64,000 nucleotides of DNA from Sambucus nigra. Lineage: Eukaryota > Streptophyta > Magnoliopsida > Dipsacales > Adoxaceae. Where the stretch lies: assembly GCA_949130495.1 (NCBI GenBank), contig OX422210.1:28308681-28372680 (forward strand). Direction: 5' to 3'. The notes beneath the pieces were generated by a model. That model was not told where the DNA came from and made no database searches. It saw only the letters and a program-made list of their open reading frames with translations. This document shows positions 34,809 through 46,443 of the stretch, piece after piece. Within the stretch, counting starts at the first letter, position 1. Each line of letters begins with the position of its first letter. The position numbers and the translations under genes were made by a program.

Positions 34809-37800
34809 TTATATGAAATATCTCTTTAGGTGGTCGGCATTCCACGGGTTGGTGAAGGGTTCTCCCTCTAGGTTCTCTAGCCTATATGTGCCAGGCACAA
34901 CCTCTTCCGTTACTCTGTAGGGGCCATGCCAGTTCGGGTGTAGCTTGCTTGCCTTCTGTAGGGTTTTCTTAAGCACTAGGTCTCCTACCGTAATGGGTCT
35001 TATCTTTACCCTTTGATTGTAGAACTTTGCTGCCCTCTGCTGGTAGGCTGCTTTCCTGACCTCCGCGTCTTCCCTTCTTTCTTCAATGAGGTCCAAGTCT
35101 AACCTCCTCCTTTCCCCATTGCTGTCCGGATCATAGGTCTGAATACGATGAGTTGGTAGGCCTATCTCCGTTGGTATGACGGCTTCTGAACCGTGTGCCA
35201 GCATGAATGGGGTTTCTCCTGTGGGTGTCCTTGCTGTTGTCCTGTAAGCCCATAGCACAACGTAAACCTCTTCTATCCATCTCCCTTTCGCGTTTTCTAA
35301 CCTCTTCTTGATTCCATCCAAGATTGTCCTATTTGTGACTTCAGTCTGGCCATTAGCCTGGGGTCGACCAGGAGACGAGAAGAACTGCTTAATCCCCGCA
35401 CTTTGGCAGTACTTCTTTAAGGAGGCATTCTTGAACTGGGTCCCATTATCTGAGATGAGCGTGTTTGGAAGGCCATACCTACATATGATGTTCTTCCAGA
35501 TGAACTGAAAGGTCTTCTGCTCCGTAATTGTTATCATTGGTTCGGCTTCTACCCATTTTGAGAAGTAGGCAATGGCAACTATCAAGAATCTATAGTTGTT
35601 GACTGCTCTTGGCAAAGGCCCTACCAAATCAATTCCCCATACCGCGAACGGCCATGACGAACAGATTGATGTCATAGGCTGATGGGGTTGGTGAGGGATA
35701 TTGGCGAACCTCTGACATTTGTCGCACCTCTTCACGTAGTCAGCAGCGTCCCTCGACAAGGTTGGCCACCAATATCCCTGAGTGATGATCCTCTTGGCTA
35801 GGGGTCTTCCTCCTATATGGCTAGAGCAAGAGCCCTCATGAACCTCCTGCAAGACCCGGGTTACCTCCATGGGATGCACACATCTGAGGAGGGGCAAGAG
35901 GAACCCCTTTTTATACAAGACATCCCCTACTAAAGAGAACTTGGCAGCTCTGTACCTCAACTTTCTTCCTTCCAGCTTGGACTCAGGTAGCTCCCCCTCT
36001 CTCAAGTACCTGACGAGTGGGTCGATCCAAGAGTCCCCTAGGTTCACGTTGTGACAAGGGCTGCGCACCTCGTCCTCCTCGATGCTTGCCTTTCCCAGGA
36101 CTTCAATTGGGATGGTTCTTCCCAAGTCTGTCTTCATTGCCGAGGCCAGCCTTGCCAATGCGTCGGCGTGATTGTTGCCCAATCTCGGCACTCTTTTCAG
36201 TTTGGCCTCTTCAAAAAATTCTAGCAATCCCCTTACCTTTTTCAGGTATCTGGCCATCCTCTCATCCTTGGCTTCGTACGCCCCCAATACTTGGTTGACA
36301 ACCAACCTTGAGTCGCTATGTAGTAGAAGCCGCTTTACCCGCAGAGTTGTTGCCAATAGGAGGCCCGCTATCATGGCCTCATACTCAGACTCGTTGTTTG
36401 AGGCCTGGAAATTGAATCTTAAGGCATACTCAATGTTGGCTCCATCCGGAGCCGAAAGTACCAGCCCCGCGCCGCTTCCACCGTCACAGGAGGATCCATC
36501 CACGAAGAGGCTCCACACGTCTTCCTCCGAAGATAAGACCCCTTCTCTCATCACTCCTTTTTCAAAGAGGTATCGATCCTCTTCGTTCTCTTCTACTCTC
36601 CTTCGAGGCTTGCCTGATACATCCTCTCCTCGGCCCTGGAAGACGTAAGGGTCTATCTCTCCCGAATCTCGGGAGACACCTTTGCCGCTTTCCAAGCTAT
36701 TCTCTGACCCAGTCTCTATCCAAGTGAACTCTGCGACAAAGTCAGCAAGGGCCTGTCCCTTAATGGCTGTCTTGGGCTGGTAAGTAAGATCATACTCCCC
36801 TAGTTCAATGGCCCAGGTCATCAATCTTCCGGACTTCTCAGGCTTGTGCAGGACCTGCCTTAAGGGGGAGTCCGTGAGGACTGTCATAGAGTGAGCTTGA
36901 AAGTAGGGTTTCATTTTCCTTGAAGCATGGATAAGAGCATAAGCCAACTTCTCCATCCGGGGATAGTTCTGTTCAGACCCTTGTAGGGCCTTGCTGTTAA
37001 AGTACACAGGTCTCTGAACTCCACCCTCTTCTCGTATGATGGCCACGCTAATGGCCGACTCAAAGACGGCTAGATACACAAACAACCTTTCTCCCGCAAT
37101 GGGCCGGGACAGCAGCAGGGGAGACCCCAAGTAAGACTTGAGCTGATCAAAAGCTTTTTCACACTCTTCATCCCACTGGAAGGCCTTCCTTAGGACCTTG
37201 AAGAATGGAAGACACTTATCGGTTGCTCTGGAAACAAACCTGTTCAGGGCTGCCACTCTTCCCGTGAGTCTTTGGACATCCTTGATACTCCTAGGAGTCT
37301 TCATGTCAATCAATGCCTTGATCTTCTCTGGGTTTGCCTCAATCCCCCTTTGATTAACGATGAACCCCAGGAACTTCCCAGCTCCTACCCCGAAGACACA
37401 TTTAGCCGGGTTGAGCTTCATTCTGTACGAGTCCATGACATCGAAGGTCTTCTCAAGGTCTGCCACATGAGTACATGCCCTCAGGCTCTTCGTTAGCATA
37501 TCGTCCACGTACACCTCCATGGTCTTACCTATCTGCTCCTCGAACATCCTATTGACGAGACGTTGATATGTTGCCCCCGCATTTTTCAGACCAAAGGGCA
37601 TTACCTTGTAGCAATATGTCCCTTTGTCAGTGATGAAGGCTGTCTTCTCAGAATCTTCGGCGTCCATGAATATTTGGTTATAACCCGAATAAGCATCCAT
37701 GAAGCTCATGAGCTCGTGCCCTGCTGTTGCGTCCACCATCTGGTCTATTCTCGGTAGGGGATAGCTGTCCTTCGGGCAGGACCTATTCAGGTCTGTGAAA

Positions 37801-38627
37801 TCCACACACATCCGCCACTTTCCATTGGCCTTAGGCACGATCACTGCATTTGAGAGCCACTCTGGGTAGGTGACCTCTCGTATGAACTCGGCCTCTTCCA
37901 ACTTCTTCACCTCTTCCCGAATGACCTCATACTTCTCTCTGGAGTAAATTCTCCTCCTCTGCTTAATTGGCCTGGCATCCCTGTCCACGTTAAGTTTGTG
38001 GGTCATGACCTCGGGGTCTATACCAGGCATGTCGGTGTGGCTCCAGGCAAAGACACTCTGCCTCTTCCTGAGAAGGCTTACCAGCTCTTCCTTAATCTTT
38101 GTTTCAAGGGCCTTGCCGACCTGGATGGTTTTTTCCGGCTCGTCCTCATTGAGGACGATGGATTCTACCTCTTCCGTGGCCTCGCCCTTCTTCAGCTTCG
38201 TTTCATTTCTCGGATCAAGAGTGTCTATGCTGTAGGTGGCGGTTGCTCTCTTATGGGTCTCCTTCTCTTCAGCTGAGTTGAAGTAACACTCCCGTGCCGT
38301 GGTCTGATCCCCCTGCACTTCCCCTACCCCGTAAGTGGTCGAGAATTTTAGCATTTGATGGACCGTTGACGGCACGGCTTCAAACTCCTTGAGGGCCACT
38401 CTTCCAACGATGAGGTTGTAGGCAGAGTAGACATTCTCGTCCATCACAAAAAAGTTTATCTTCTTAGTCAGCCTCTTAGGACACTCATCCCCCATACGCA
38501 CATCCATCTCATACATGCCTAACGGGTGCACTTTCTCACCACTAAAGCCTATCAAGGGATGGTGGTAGGGCACTAATCTTGATCTGCTGAGCTTCCCCCA
38601 TCTATGAGGATTCTCCCTACGTCGCAC
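34809..38627 (-). CDS. pol: Tat Pol: protease C-part, RT, RNase H, archaeal-type RNase H, integrase
   Basis: Open for 1272 codons. Residues 18-95 are the C-terminal part of the protease (HPLIGFSGE, SAYNLIVGR). RT at about 225-500 keeps D311 and YVDD at 373-376. A first RNase H at about 505-635 ends QALADFVAEF. A second, archaeal-type RNase H at 705-830 keeps D710, E748, D772 and D822. Integrase has H930, H937, C968, C971 and the catalytic D1000, D1060 and E1096, then a HPNWHGPYRV module. No chromodomain. The polymerase and integrase look intact, but the frame has no proper ATG: it opens with GTG inside the broken protease, so translation must come from gag through the lesion at about 38573-38600. 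Confidence 0.95.
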   Translation of the reverse strand: MRRRENPHRWGKLSRSRLVPYHHPLIGFSGEKVHPLGMYEMDVRMGDECPKRLTKKINFFVMDENVYSAYNLIVGRVALKEFEAVPSTVHQMLKFSTTYGVGEVQGDQTTARECYFNSAEEKETHKRATATYSIDTLDPRNETKLKKGEATEEVESIVLNEDEPEKTIQVGKALETKIKEELVSLLRKRQSVFAWSHTDMPGIDPEVMTHKLNVDRDARPIKQRRRIYSREKYEVIREEVKKLEEAEFIREVTYPEWLSNAVIVPKANGKWRMCVDFTDLNRSCPKDSYPLPRIDQMVDATAGHELMSFMDAYSGYNQIFMDAEDSEKTAFITDKGTYCYKVMPFGLKNAGATYQRLVNRMFEEQIGKTMEVYVDDMLTKSLRACTHVADLEKTFDVMDSYRMKLNPAKCVFGVGAGKFLGFIVNQRGIEANPEKIKALIDMKTPRSIKDVQRLTGRVAALNRFVSRATDKCLPFFKVLRKAFQWDEECEKAFDQLKSYLGSPLLLSRPIAGERLFVYLAVFESAISVAIIREEGGVQRPVYFNSKALQGSEQNYPRMEKLAYALIHASRKMKPYFQAHSMTVLTDSPLRQVLHKPEKSGRLMTWAIELGEYDLTYQPKTAIKGQALADFVAEFTWIETGSENSLESGKGVSRDSGEIDPYVFQGRGEDVSGKPRRRVEENEEDRYLFEKGVMREGVLSSEEDVWSLFVDGSSCDGGSGAGLVLSAPDGANIEYALRFNFQASNNESEYEAMIAGLLLATTLRVKRLLLHSDSRLVVNQVLGAYEAKDERMARYLKKVRGLLEFFEEAKLKRVPRLGNNHADALARLASAMKTDLGRTIPIEVLGKASIEEDEVRSPCHNVNLGDSWIDPLVRYLREGELPESKLEGRKLRYRAAKFSLVGDVLYKKGFLLPLLRCVHPMEVTRVLQEVHEGSCSSHIGGRPLAKRIITQGYWWPTLSRDAADYVKRCDKCQRFANIPHQPHQPMTSICSSWPFAVWGIDLVGPLPRAVNNYRFLIVAIAYFSKWVEAEPMITITEQKTFQFIWKNIICRYGLPNTLISDNGTQFKNASLKKYCQSAGIKQFFSSPGRPQANGQTEVTNRTILDGIKKRLENAKGRWIEEVYVVLWAYRTTARTPTGETPFMLAHGSEAVIPTEIGLPTHRIQTYDPDSNGERRRLDLDLIEERREDAEVRKAAYQQRAAKFYNQRVKIRPITVGDLVLKKTLQKASKLHPNWHGPYRVTEEVVPGTYRLENLEGEPFTNPWNADHLKRYFI

Positions 38628-40732
38628 CCATGCACCCTTGTCGTTATGACCAAGGGGTCATCATGGGGGGCTAAGATGCCCTTGAAGTCGAGCCGGGAGA
38701 AACCCACCACCAGGGTGTCCATGTCCACCTTCGTTCTCTTCTGTACAGCGTCAAAAGACGTCAGGTTCACAATCTCTGGCCTGACTACCGACTTGGCCTC
38801 CGCGACATGAGCCTTTCTATCGGCTACCTCAGATCCACCCCCTGTGAATCCCCCACATATGGTGCTAACACCAAAGGAGGTCATTCCTACCCTCTTCACT
38901 GGGGTGTTGTCATCCCTAGGTGGGAGATCTGGGTCATCTCCATCGTTGCCATCTGAATCATCATGCCTTTTAACCGGGGCATCACCACGGCACTTGTCGT
39001 CTCTTCTCTTCCTAGGGTCTTCTCTGCCGCCCTTTGGGGCCTTGCCATCCACATACTTTCTTAGCTTCCCGGATTTCAGCATCTTCTCAATCTCGTCCTT
39101 CAGGGCAAAGCATCTGTCTGTGACATGGCCGTGGTCCCGATGAAACTCACACCAGAGGTTTTTATTCCTCTTATGCGGCGGAGCCTTCAACTTCTCTGGC
39201 CATCTTAGAGCCCGGTCACTCTTGATCTCATTAAGAATGTGCTCACAGCTCACGGTCAGAGGAGTGTAATGGGAGAACTTGTCATCGGCTGACCGCTTCT
39301 TTCCTTCCTTCTTGCCCTGGGACCTCCCAGCACTACCGCGATTCTCCTCCTCGTACTTGGCGGCCATCGCCTCCTCCGCATTCATTACTTTTCCTGCAGT
39401 GGTCAACAGCTCCGCCATAGACGTGGGGGGGTCTTCCGCCAGCTTCCATAGTAGCTTTCCCTTCTGAAGACCTCCTATAAGGGCGGTCATGGCTATGCTT
39501 TCCTCGTAATCCTCCACCTCCAGCTTCTCCTTGTTGAATCTTTCTATATAGTCCCTTAGGCTTTCACCCTTAGCCTGTTTGACGTATAGGAGGTGGGTGG
39601 TCTTCTTTTGGGGCCTTACCCCAAAGCAGAAGTTGTGGATGAACTGCTCGGCCAATCCCTTGAAGTTTTCGATTGAATTCTTTGGAAGAGAGGTGAACCA
39701 GCTGTGCGTAGCCCCTGTTAGGGTGCCCGAGAAGGCCCTGCACTTCATCTCATCAGGTATTGAGTAAATATCTGCCGCCGACTGATACATCTCGATGTGG
39801 TGCACAGGGTTAGTGCTGCCATCATACTTAGGAGTCACTACAAGAGGCTTGAATTTAGCTGGGGTTGGGAACCCCACTATCTTAGCTACAAATGGTGAGC
39901 CCTCCGTGTAGCCCCTCTGTAAGGGGTCCCTGCTCTTTATGAGGTCCCCTATCTTCTCCTCGAGACGTTGGATCGAGTCATTCCACGGTCTCCTCTCGTC
40001 AACTTGGCCGAGGTTGTCCTCTGCCACCTCTCTGCGGCGGACAGAAGGTTCTCCAGCCACGACCCTCTAACTGTTGACCTCTTCCTGTTCCCTTGCTCTT
40101 CCCTCCATGGGTCGGCCTTGGTCTAGCCGAGCCCCTCTTTGGGAGCCTGCCGCGCTCCTTGACCTCGATAGCCTGTGTCTTAGGTCGTTAACTGGTCCCA
40201 GCCTCTCGAAGGCCGAGCCTCTGCTCAACCTGTTGAAGGCCGACCCTCTCTGCTGGGCCTCATCTCTTCCTCGGTCGGCACATCCTTGGCTTTGTCGAAG
40301 AGGTCGTACGGTATCATCGGAAACCTCATATGGCTCCCAGCAGTCTTCTGGGGACTCTTCTACTCCTATGTCATCGTACCTGTCCTCCGGGCAAGGGTTT
40401 CCTTGCCTCCCCAGGCGCAAACGCCTAGGGTCAGCAACATCCCTTCTCCGCTGGGGTGCAGGTTGGTCCTTCATCGGTGCCTGGGGTGTTCCCCTGGCAC
40501 CCGGTTGGGGTTGAACTGCCGCTGGGGTGATCAGGTCCGGTGAGACTCCAGGTGGTCTCATCATCATGGTTTGGCTGAGCTGTGCAAATTGCTCCTTCAT
40601 CGCTTGTTGTGTTGCAGCCAAAGATTTCAAGGCAGCTGCCACCTCCGCCATTTCGGACTGGGGAGGAACCAGACTGGAGCTAGCTCCCCCACCTCCGGGT
40701 GGCGGAAGAGGCGGTGACAAGTCTGGTGCCAT
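38573..40732 (-). CDS. gag: Tat Gag and start of protease, with one internal stop
   Basis: One frame from ATG at 40732 to 38573, broken by TAG at 40067-40069. The N-terminal 221 residues are Pro/Gln/Arg-rich with no known domain. After the stop, residues 95-235 of the second part hold the retrotransposon gag core (AFSGTLTGATHSWFTSLP, LRDYIERFN). Residues 304-317 are CEFHRDHGHVTDRC, the variant knuckle of Tat gags. The end, RILIDGGSSADQ, is the protease active-site loop with its catalytic Asp. It stops two codons later at 38573, in the middle of protease, because of a deletion and frame change relative to pol. Confidence 0.9.
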
Positions 40733-40890
40733 GTGTTAAACTGTATAGAGTCTTGGTTGCAGGGGAGCTTAATACCTGAAAGGACCTCTTTCAATGGTGA
40801 AACAGCTCCACACAAGGGGTGGTTTCTGGTTCACCACCAGAGTCTCCGGTGAGGTAAAGCAGGAAATAAGGATGGGATAGCCTTTCGGTT
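40733..40890 (-). other. Tat 5' leader between PBS and gag
   Basis: About 160 bp between the PBS and the gag ATG at 40732. No further reading frame or strong structure is seen. Confidence 0.5.
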
Positions 40891-40906
40891 CCCACAGACG
40901 GCGCCA
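40891..40906 (-). other. Primer-binding site of the Tat element
   Basis: The minus strand reads TGGCGCCGTCTGTGGG, three bases inside the 5' LTR end. The TGGCGCC start fits a tRNA ending in GGCGCCA; the exact tRNA cannot be named here. Confidence 0.75.
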
Positions 40907-40909
40907 AAA

Positions 40910-41891
40910 TGATGATGCTAAGAATCAGCACCACCAGGTAAGGTGTTTCCAAGCTCAATACGCGAATAACAATGGCAGCACAGGTATATAAAGAGATAAG
41001 AGAAGGAGGTGAGGATATGAGGAGTCAACACCGGAATATGAGTGGTTCAGCCAATCTGGCCTACGTCCACTGTGAGTGTGTGAGTAATATCACTGAATGA
41101 AGGCACTAATGGCCATGGATACAATTCACTCCAGCTCTCTCTCTCTCTCTCTACTGTATATTTAGACAGAGTTTTAGCTAGGGTTTTAATCACTGTCCCC
41201 CTGGCTTGGTAGGGGATGATCCCTTTATATAATGCCTAGGGGGTGTAATGTACCCCCTATGCATGTAATGTGCATGTGTGTAGTTTCCTCACCAATGAGG
41301 GTGTGCCAGCTGTCAGGTCCACATGTAAGTGATGATGATGAAATATTCCCCCCACATGTGGGGAATAATCTTGTTGTAACTGATCTTGGCCCAGGTGTCC
41401 TTATCCAAATGCTTGCGGATACTTTGACAGTCGTGCCGGTGAATGGCCTCGGCCTAGGAGAGGCCGAGCTATAAGGGTAGGTCATCCGACCCCTTCGCGG
41501 TGTGTCATGCGCTGTCTCGGCTTCACGTCAACCGAGGTAAACACATACATCGGCCTGGGCCGAGCCATTTATCGTGCTGATGATAAGTACGCACTGGTAA
41601 CCTCGGCCTCCTACGAGGTAGGGTTCATGCTGAAGGCGTGTTTAGCTTCTTGTTATCTTGGCCTATTGTTGACCGGGGTCGCTATTCCTTGGCACCTGGA
41701 GTTGATGTTATCTGTGATATGAGAAGTGTTCCGGGGGGGGAGTGCATGTCTTAGTGTCGTCCTGGGCCGAGGTTACCTTGGCCGAGGGAAGATATCATGG
41801 GCCCCCCTGCACCGGCAGGTCGGCTAACGTCTCAGCTCTCATCTCGGCCGATGTATGTTCCACTAGGCCGAGGTCATACTTAGGCATATCA
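40910..41891 (-). repeat. Tat 5' LTR with promoter
   Basis: Same ends as the 3' LTR. The TATA box TATATAAAG (minus) at 41223-41231 is the likely promoter for the genomic transcript, which would then start near 41195. The right flank is the TSD CATCA at 41892-41896. Confidence 0.95.
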
Positions 41892-41896
41892 CATCA

Positions 41897-42098
41897 TATA
41901 TTGATTGTTCACTACACATGCAATTATTTTCTATCGAAATCATTTATCATGCAAAATTAATTTCACATGGTAGGAAATAATAATTAATCAATTCACCCCT
42001 ACTTAATTATTTAAATTGCCCATTTAATTTAATTCCTACAAATTTTATTTTGTTCCAAAAATACTTTTTTTTATTATATGAAAATACGGGGTATTACA
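41897..42098 (-). repeat. Old chromovirus-type LTR H, start
   Basis: The minus strand begins TGTAATACCCCGTA at 42098 and runs left into the Tat insertion; the remainder is 29598 and below. The start equals that of J1 and F LTRs. Confidence 0.65.
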
Positions 42099-42178
42099 AT
42101 CATTTTCACATTTGTCATAACAAATTAGAAGAATCAAACATATTCATAGTGTTATAACTCATATTCCCTTAATCATAG
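42099..42178. other. Short unassigned spacer
   Basis: AT-rich sequence between LTR H and solo LTR G; nothing recognisable. Ends with the TSD CATAG of G at 42174-42178. Confidence 0.4.
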
Positions 42179-42954
42179 TGATGATGCTAAGATTCAGCAC
42201 CACTAGATAAGAGGTGGAGAGCTCAAACAGTAATAACAATGGCAGCCATAGAGATGTATGTGTGTAAGTGTGTAGAAGGGGATGAGTATAAGAGGAATAA
42301 AATAACGATGTATAGTGATTCATCCAATTAGGCCTACATCCACTGTGAGTGTGTGATCCACTAAGTATGAGCACTAATGGCCTTGGATACAATGCACATA
42401 AGCACACACTCTCTCTATATACTGTGCGTAGAAGCAGAGTTTTAGCTAGGGTTACAATTATTTGACAATTTGCAGGATTGTAGGTGACAAGTATGTATAG
42501 GTCTTGGGGGGAGTAGTGCACCCCCCAAGCATGCATGGTGCATGTGAGCTATGATCTAGACAATCCCCTGCTGACACCTGGGGGTGCCACCTGTGATTAA
42601 TGATGACATAATATTCCCTCACGTGAGGGGTTGATATTGTTATAACGGTCTTCCACGCGCCATATGAGTCCCACGCGCACTGTTCCACGCATCTCCCAAA
42701 CCACACGCTGTGATGATGTCACCCTCGGCATATGATGCGAGGCCGAGGGCAAAGTTCCTACTAGCAGCGAACCAGTCCTACTCTGGGCCTCGTACTGTCT
42801 TACCCTCATAGGGTCGTCCGAGATATGATGAGGGGTCGACCCACTGAAAGGTCGTCTAGGCCTGATGAGGGGTCGTACCCTCGTAGGGTCGTCAGAGACA
42901 TGATGAGGGGTCTACCCACTGAAGGGTCACCTGGGCGTGATGAAGGGTCGTACC

Positions 42955-45900
42955 TGTAATACCCTATAATTTCAATGACTTTTAAAATGGGTTATATTTT
43001 AAATTAATGGATTAATTTGATTTTATTATAAATTAATTCAATGGGGTTTTATCCGAATTGAGGATATTAAAATGAATGATTATGAATATTACTTAAAGAT
43101 ATTTAGGTAACATATAAATGTGATGATTATTAAAAATTATTGTTCGGTAATTTGAATTTTTAGCCAGACGCAGTATGGGACGTGTCGGGGCTAATTTGTT
43201 AAATTAAAAAGGAAATTTATTTTTATCAACCTTTTAGTCATTTCAACTGTGTCGTTGCATCCGGAAGGTTCGAAATAGTCAGAAAAGTCTATTTGGATGT
43301 TGGATTTGGGTCTCGGGTCATTTGGAAATGAATAGACAACCCAAAAGGGTATTTTGGTCATTTTTAGAGGGGGATGAATAGTGATTTCAGATTTTGTCCC
43401 ATTATAAGTATTGGTAGATTAAGTGTACGTGGGTTATTCATCTCCTCTACACAAAATAGAGAAGTCATCTTCCTAGAGAGAGTGAAAGGTTACTTGGGAA
43501 GAGAAGAGTTCACTTGGGAAGGAGAAGAACTAAGAACTAAGAACTAAGAACTAAGTGTCACCACCACCAACCACCACCGGAGGCTAACCGGAGAAGGGAG
43601 GACCACCTAGGATATACTATACCAAAGGATCAGATCTTCATTAGAGGCAAGTGTTTGAAATTTGCAATTTAAGTTTGTATATTGTCTATGTTAGGATAGT
43701 TATAAAAAGAGATGATTTTCATATTTGGAAGATGAAAGGATGGAGTTGTTAATGGATTTTTTGGAAACTAAAAAAATATAGGAATCAAACTAATGTTGTA
43801 GGTAGTTAGTAATCCATGAAATAATCATAAATCTGTTGAAGAAATTATGAAAACCATTGATGTGTTCTTGAAGATATTATGTTGATAATTTTCTAGAAAA
43901 AGAGGATATAAACATGCTTTTAATTCAATCTCTTGATGATTCTAGGATGTTTAGATGATTAGAAATCATTTATATATCTTGATATATCATGTAGTAAGGT
44001 TTATAAGTCATTTGGGTAGTTAATATGAAGGTTTGAAGGACCAAAACTTATGAAACCCATAGTATCAGAAATGCAGAAAACTGGGCTGCTATCTGGGCGA
44101 TCGATCGATCGACCCCCTGCCTTTGATCGATCGACCTCCCCAGAATTTGTGAAGTTGTTCCTTTTAATGTTGGTTCTTATCCCAAAACTTTGGTAGATCT
44201 GTGTTTATTGTTAATGGGATATTATGGGACTTAGAGAAGATCAGTAAGCCCTAGATAAGATTTGAATTGATTTGAATGGGATTTAATTGGTTGAAATTAT
44301 GTTAGTTAAATTGGAAGAAATTTTGGTTGCTAGATTCTTGTGTTGAATTCTAATTTGTATGCTTGAGGATTAAGGATAGATCCAGCAGGGGAGATTGAAT
44401 ATAATACCTGGGTAGCCTTAGGGTTACAATTTGAATATCAAGGATTGAGTTTAAGCTCATTATTGATTGCGCAAGGACTGAGTGTAGTACAAGCACTTAG
44501 CGATATGGCTCCTGGATAGAGATGGGAGTTCAGACCACATTTAATTGAAATAGGGGATAAGGTTATTTTGGCTGCATATTTGAAGTTGACGGATCTCCAC
44601 GACGGACAAAGTTAAGTAGTAGTGTAATTGGAGGGGTTCCTTGTTTGGATTTCGCTTTGCGAGATGCTCCGCGCATGAACCTTGACGGCGTCGGGAGTGG
44701 AGAGATGTTAAAGGATATGAGGACGTTGATTTTTTTTTAGAAGTCATATAGTGTGAATGAAACATTATAGACAATGATCCATGTGATGATGATATTTAAT
44801 CCTAGTTGATAGAGGATGTGTTTATGAGAGATTTAAAATAATCGGTTATAACCCTAATTAAAGGAGAGTTTAATTCGTGGTAATTCGGGAGATTTGATGA
44901 TATGGACCATTAGGATATTAGTGATTTCTTACTGAATATGTGTTGAGGAGAAACCTATTTTAAGCTTGAGTAATGAGTGAGGCTCGGGGATAATTAAATT
45001 AAAGATGAAAAGTCATATTATTTTATACGTAGAATTTAAATAGATATAATACTACGTATGAGAATTATCTTAGGGTAATGTGAGTACCTTATTGATATTA
45101 TATTATAGGTATGATAATGCCTATTTGATTGATTGATGATTATGTGTATGACATACCTAGCCTACTTTCTATCGACGGGAGGTTTGCGCGTGAGGGCAGT
45201 CATATCCTAATGAATCCATGGGATCTTTGATTTGTCGCTCAAGAACATAGGTCTATGAAAGACTTATCGAGGAGTTGATAAGTTCGCTGACTGTGGGTAC
45301 GTAAGTATGTGCGTGACCCATGGATATGAGAACTATGTCCGCCTCCAATTTATGTGTTGTTGTTTGTGGTTCGAGGAATCCTTACCGAACCTTTTGTCTC
45401 CTATTCGGTGACCAGCGATGATGGGACATGATAGCAGAGTAATGCATGCACCGCAACTGTGACTCGGGGTGCCGTATTATATATATATATATATATATAA
45501 TCGATTATATGAATGATTGGATATATTGTGGTTAAATCATCTACTGTGTGATAATTGTAGATAACAGTGAATTGAGAAAAAGAATTGAAATAAGTTAATG
45601 AATATTTATGGAAGAGATTAATTCATTTTAATGAGAAATGATTCATAAATGAGAAACGCATGAGAATAATTATGTGGCGTATAGTATGGGACATACGGGG
45701 TTATGATATAGGATGGAATCATAGAATGGAAACTAGCGAGGAGGAACCATTAACTAGGAGGTTAATAGGAAATGTTAAGTGTGAACTCTAGATGAGAGGT
45801 GAGAATAGCAAGTGAGAGTTGGTTACTAACATGTACATAATAAATGATTTATTGCACTTATTAGATACTTGCTGTTTAAAAATCATTTTTCACAATCGGG

Positions 45901-46443
45901 CTCTGACCCGTTTCCTTGCATATTTTCTTTTCTATTGTATCTCCTATATCAGGTGTCCAACAGTAGGGACGCCAACCTTAGCGGATTACATTGGGTTATG
46001 GAGCTATGGATTTTTTGCCTAGACGCTTATCTCCTTTTGATTCACAGTATTCTCTTAGTTAGGGCATGTCGCCCAAAGGATTTCAGTTATCAATTCTATC
46101 GGAGTCATATACTACTGTTCGTGTCATTTTAAATACATTTGTTATTCTTTGGATTACTGTAATGGATTAATATTATTTGGGAATGTTTATTCCAATTACT
46201 TTTAAATTCGTTGTGTTATCTGTTTAATTATCTGTGTTGTAGAATAAATGTGTTGTGTTATTCTTAAACTAAAAATGGTTTTGTGGAAATTTAAATTGGG
46301 AAAGTTTTTAACACCAGTTTGATTGAGTATTGGGTGAGTTGTAAATATTTTCGACAGTGATGCTAAGAATTAGCCAACTGTATATTCTATTTTAATTTGG
46401 TATGGGACTGGCCACCCGGTATTTAATTAGGCGGGGTGTTACA
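42955..46443 (+). repeat. F 5' LTR (3489 bp)
   Basis: Begins TGTAATACCCTATAATTT and ends GTGTTACA. Contains GATCGATCGATCGACC at 44097-44115, a (TA)n run at 45478-45500 and four GAACTAA units at about 43526-43553 (fewer in the 3' LTR). Short open frames near 45819-46132 recur in both LTRs but look incidental. Confidence 0.9.

Larger units (their letters stand above)
29604..41891 (-). mobile_element. Nearly complete Tat-lineage Ty3/gypsy retrotransposon
   Basis: 12,288 bp with 983- and 982-bp LTRs, TSD CATCA, PBS, PPT, gag, pol and an extra antisense gene. The dual RNase H after RT is the hallmark of the Tat clade, and an antisense extra gene plus tandem repeats in the 3' untranslated part are known from several Tat-clade elements. 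I count six substitutions and one indel between LTRs, so the insertion is young. Defects: one stop in gag and a deletion in protease. It splits LTR H. Confidence 0.95.

Noticed and set aside
36172..36648. 158-codon plus-strand frame opposite pol
   Set aside because: Shadow of the strongly supported pol frame on the other strand.
28258..42098. H as a complete solo LTR
   Set aside because: The TGTA...TACA ends are suggestive, but the flanks AGAAG and ATCAT do not form a TSD, so only 'old LTR fragment' is claimed.
45819..46132. Open frames repeated at 50642-50994
   Set aside because: They are duplicated only because they lie in the two F LTRs; codon pattern and motifs give no sign of a protein, and they differ by indels at the ends.
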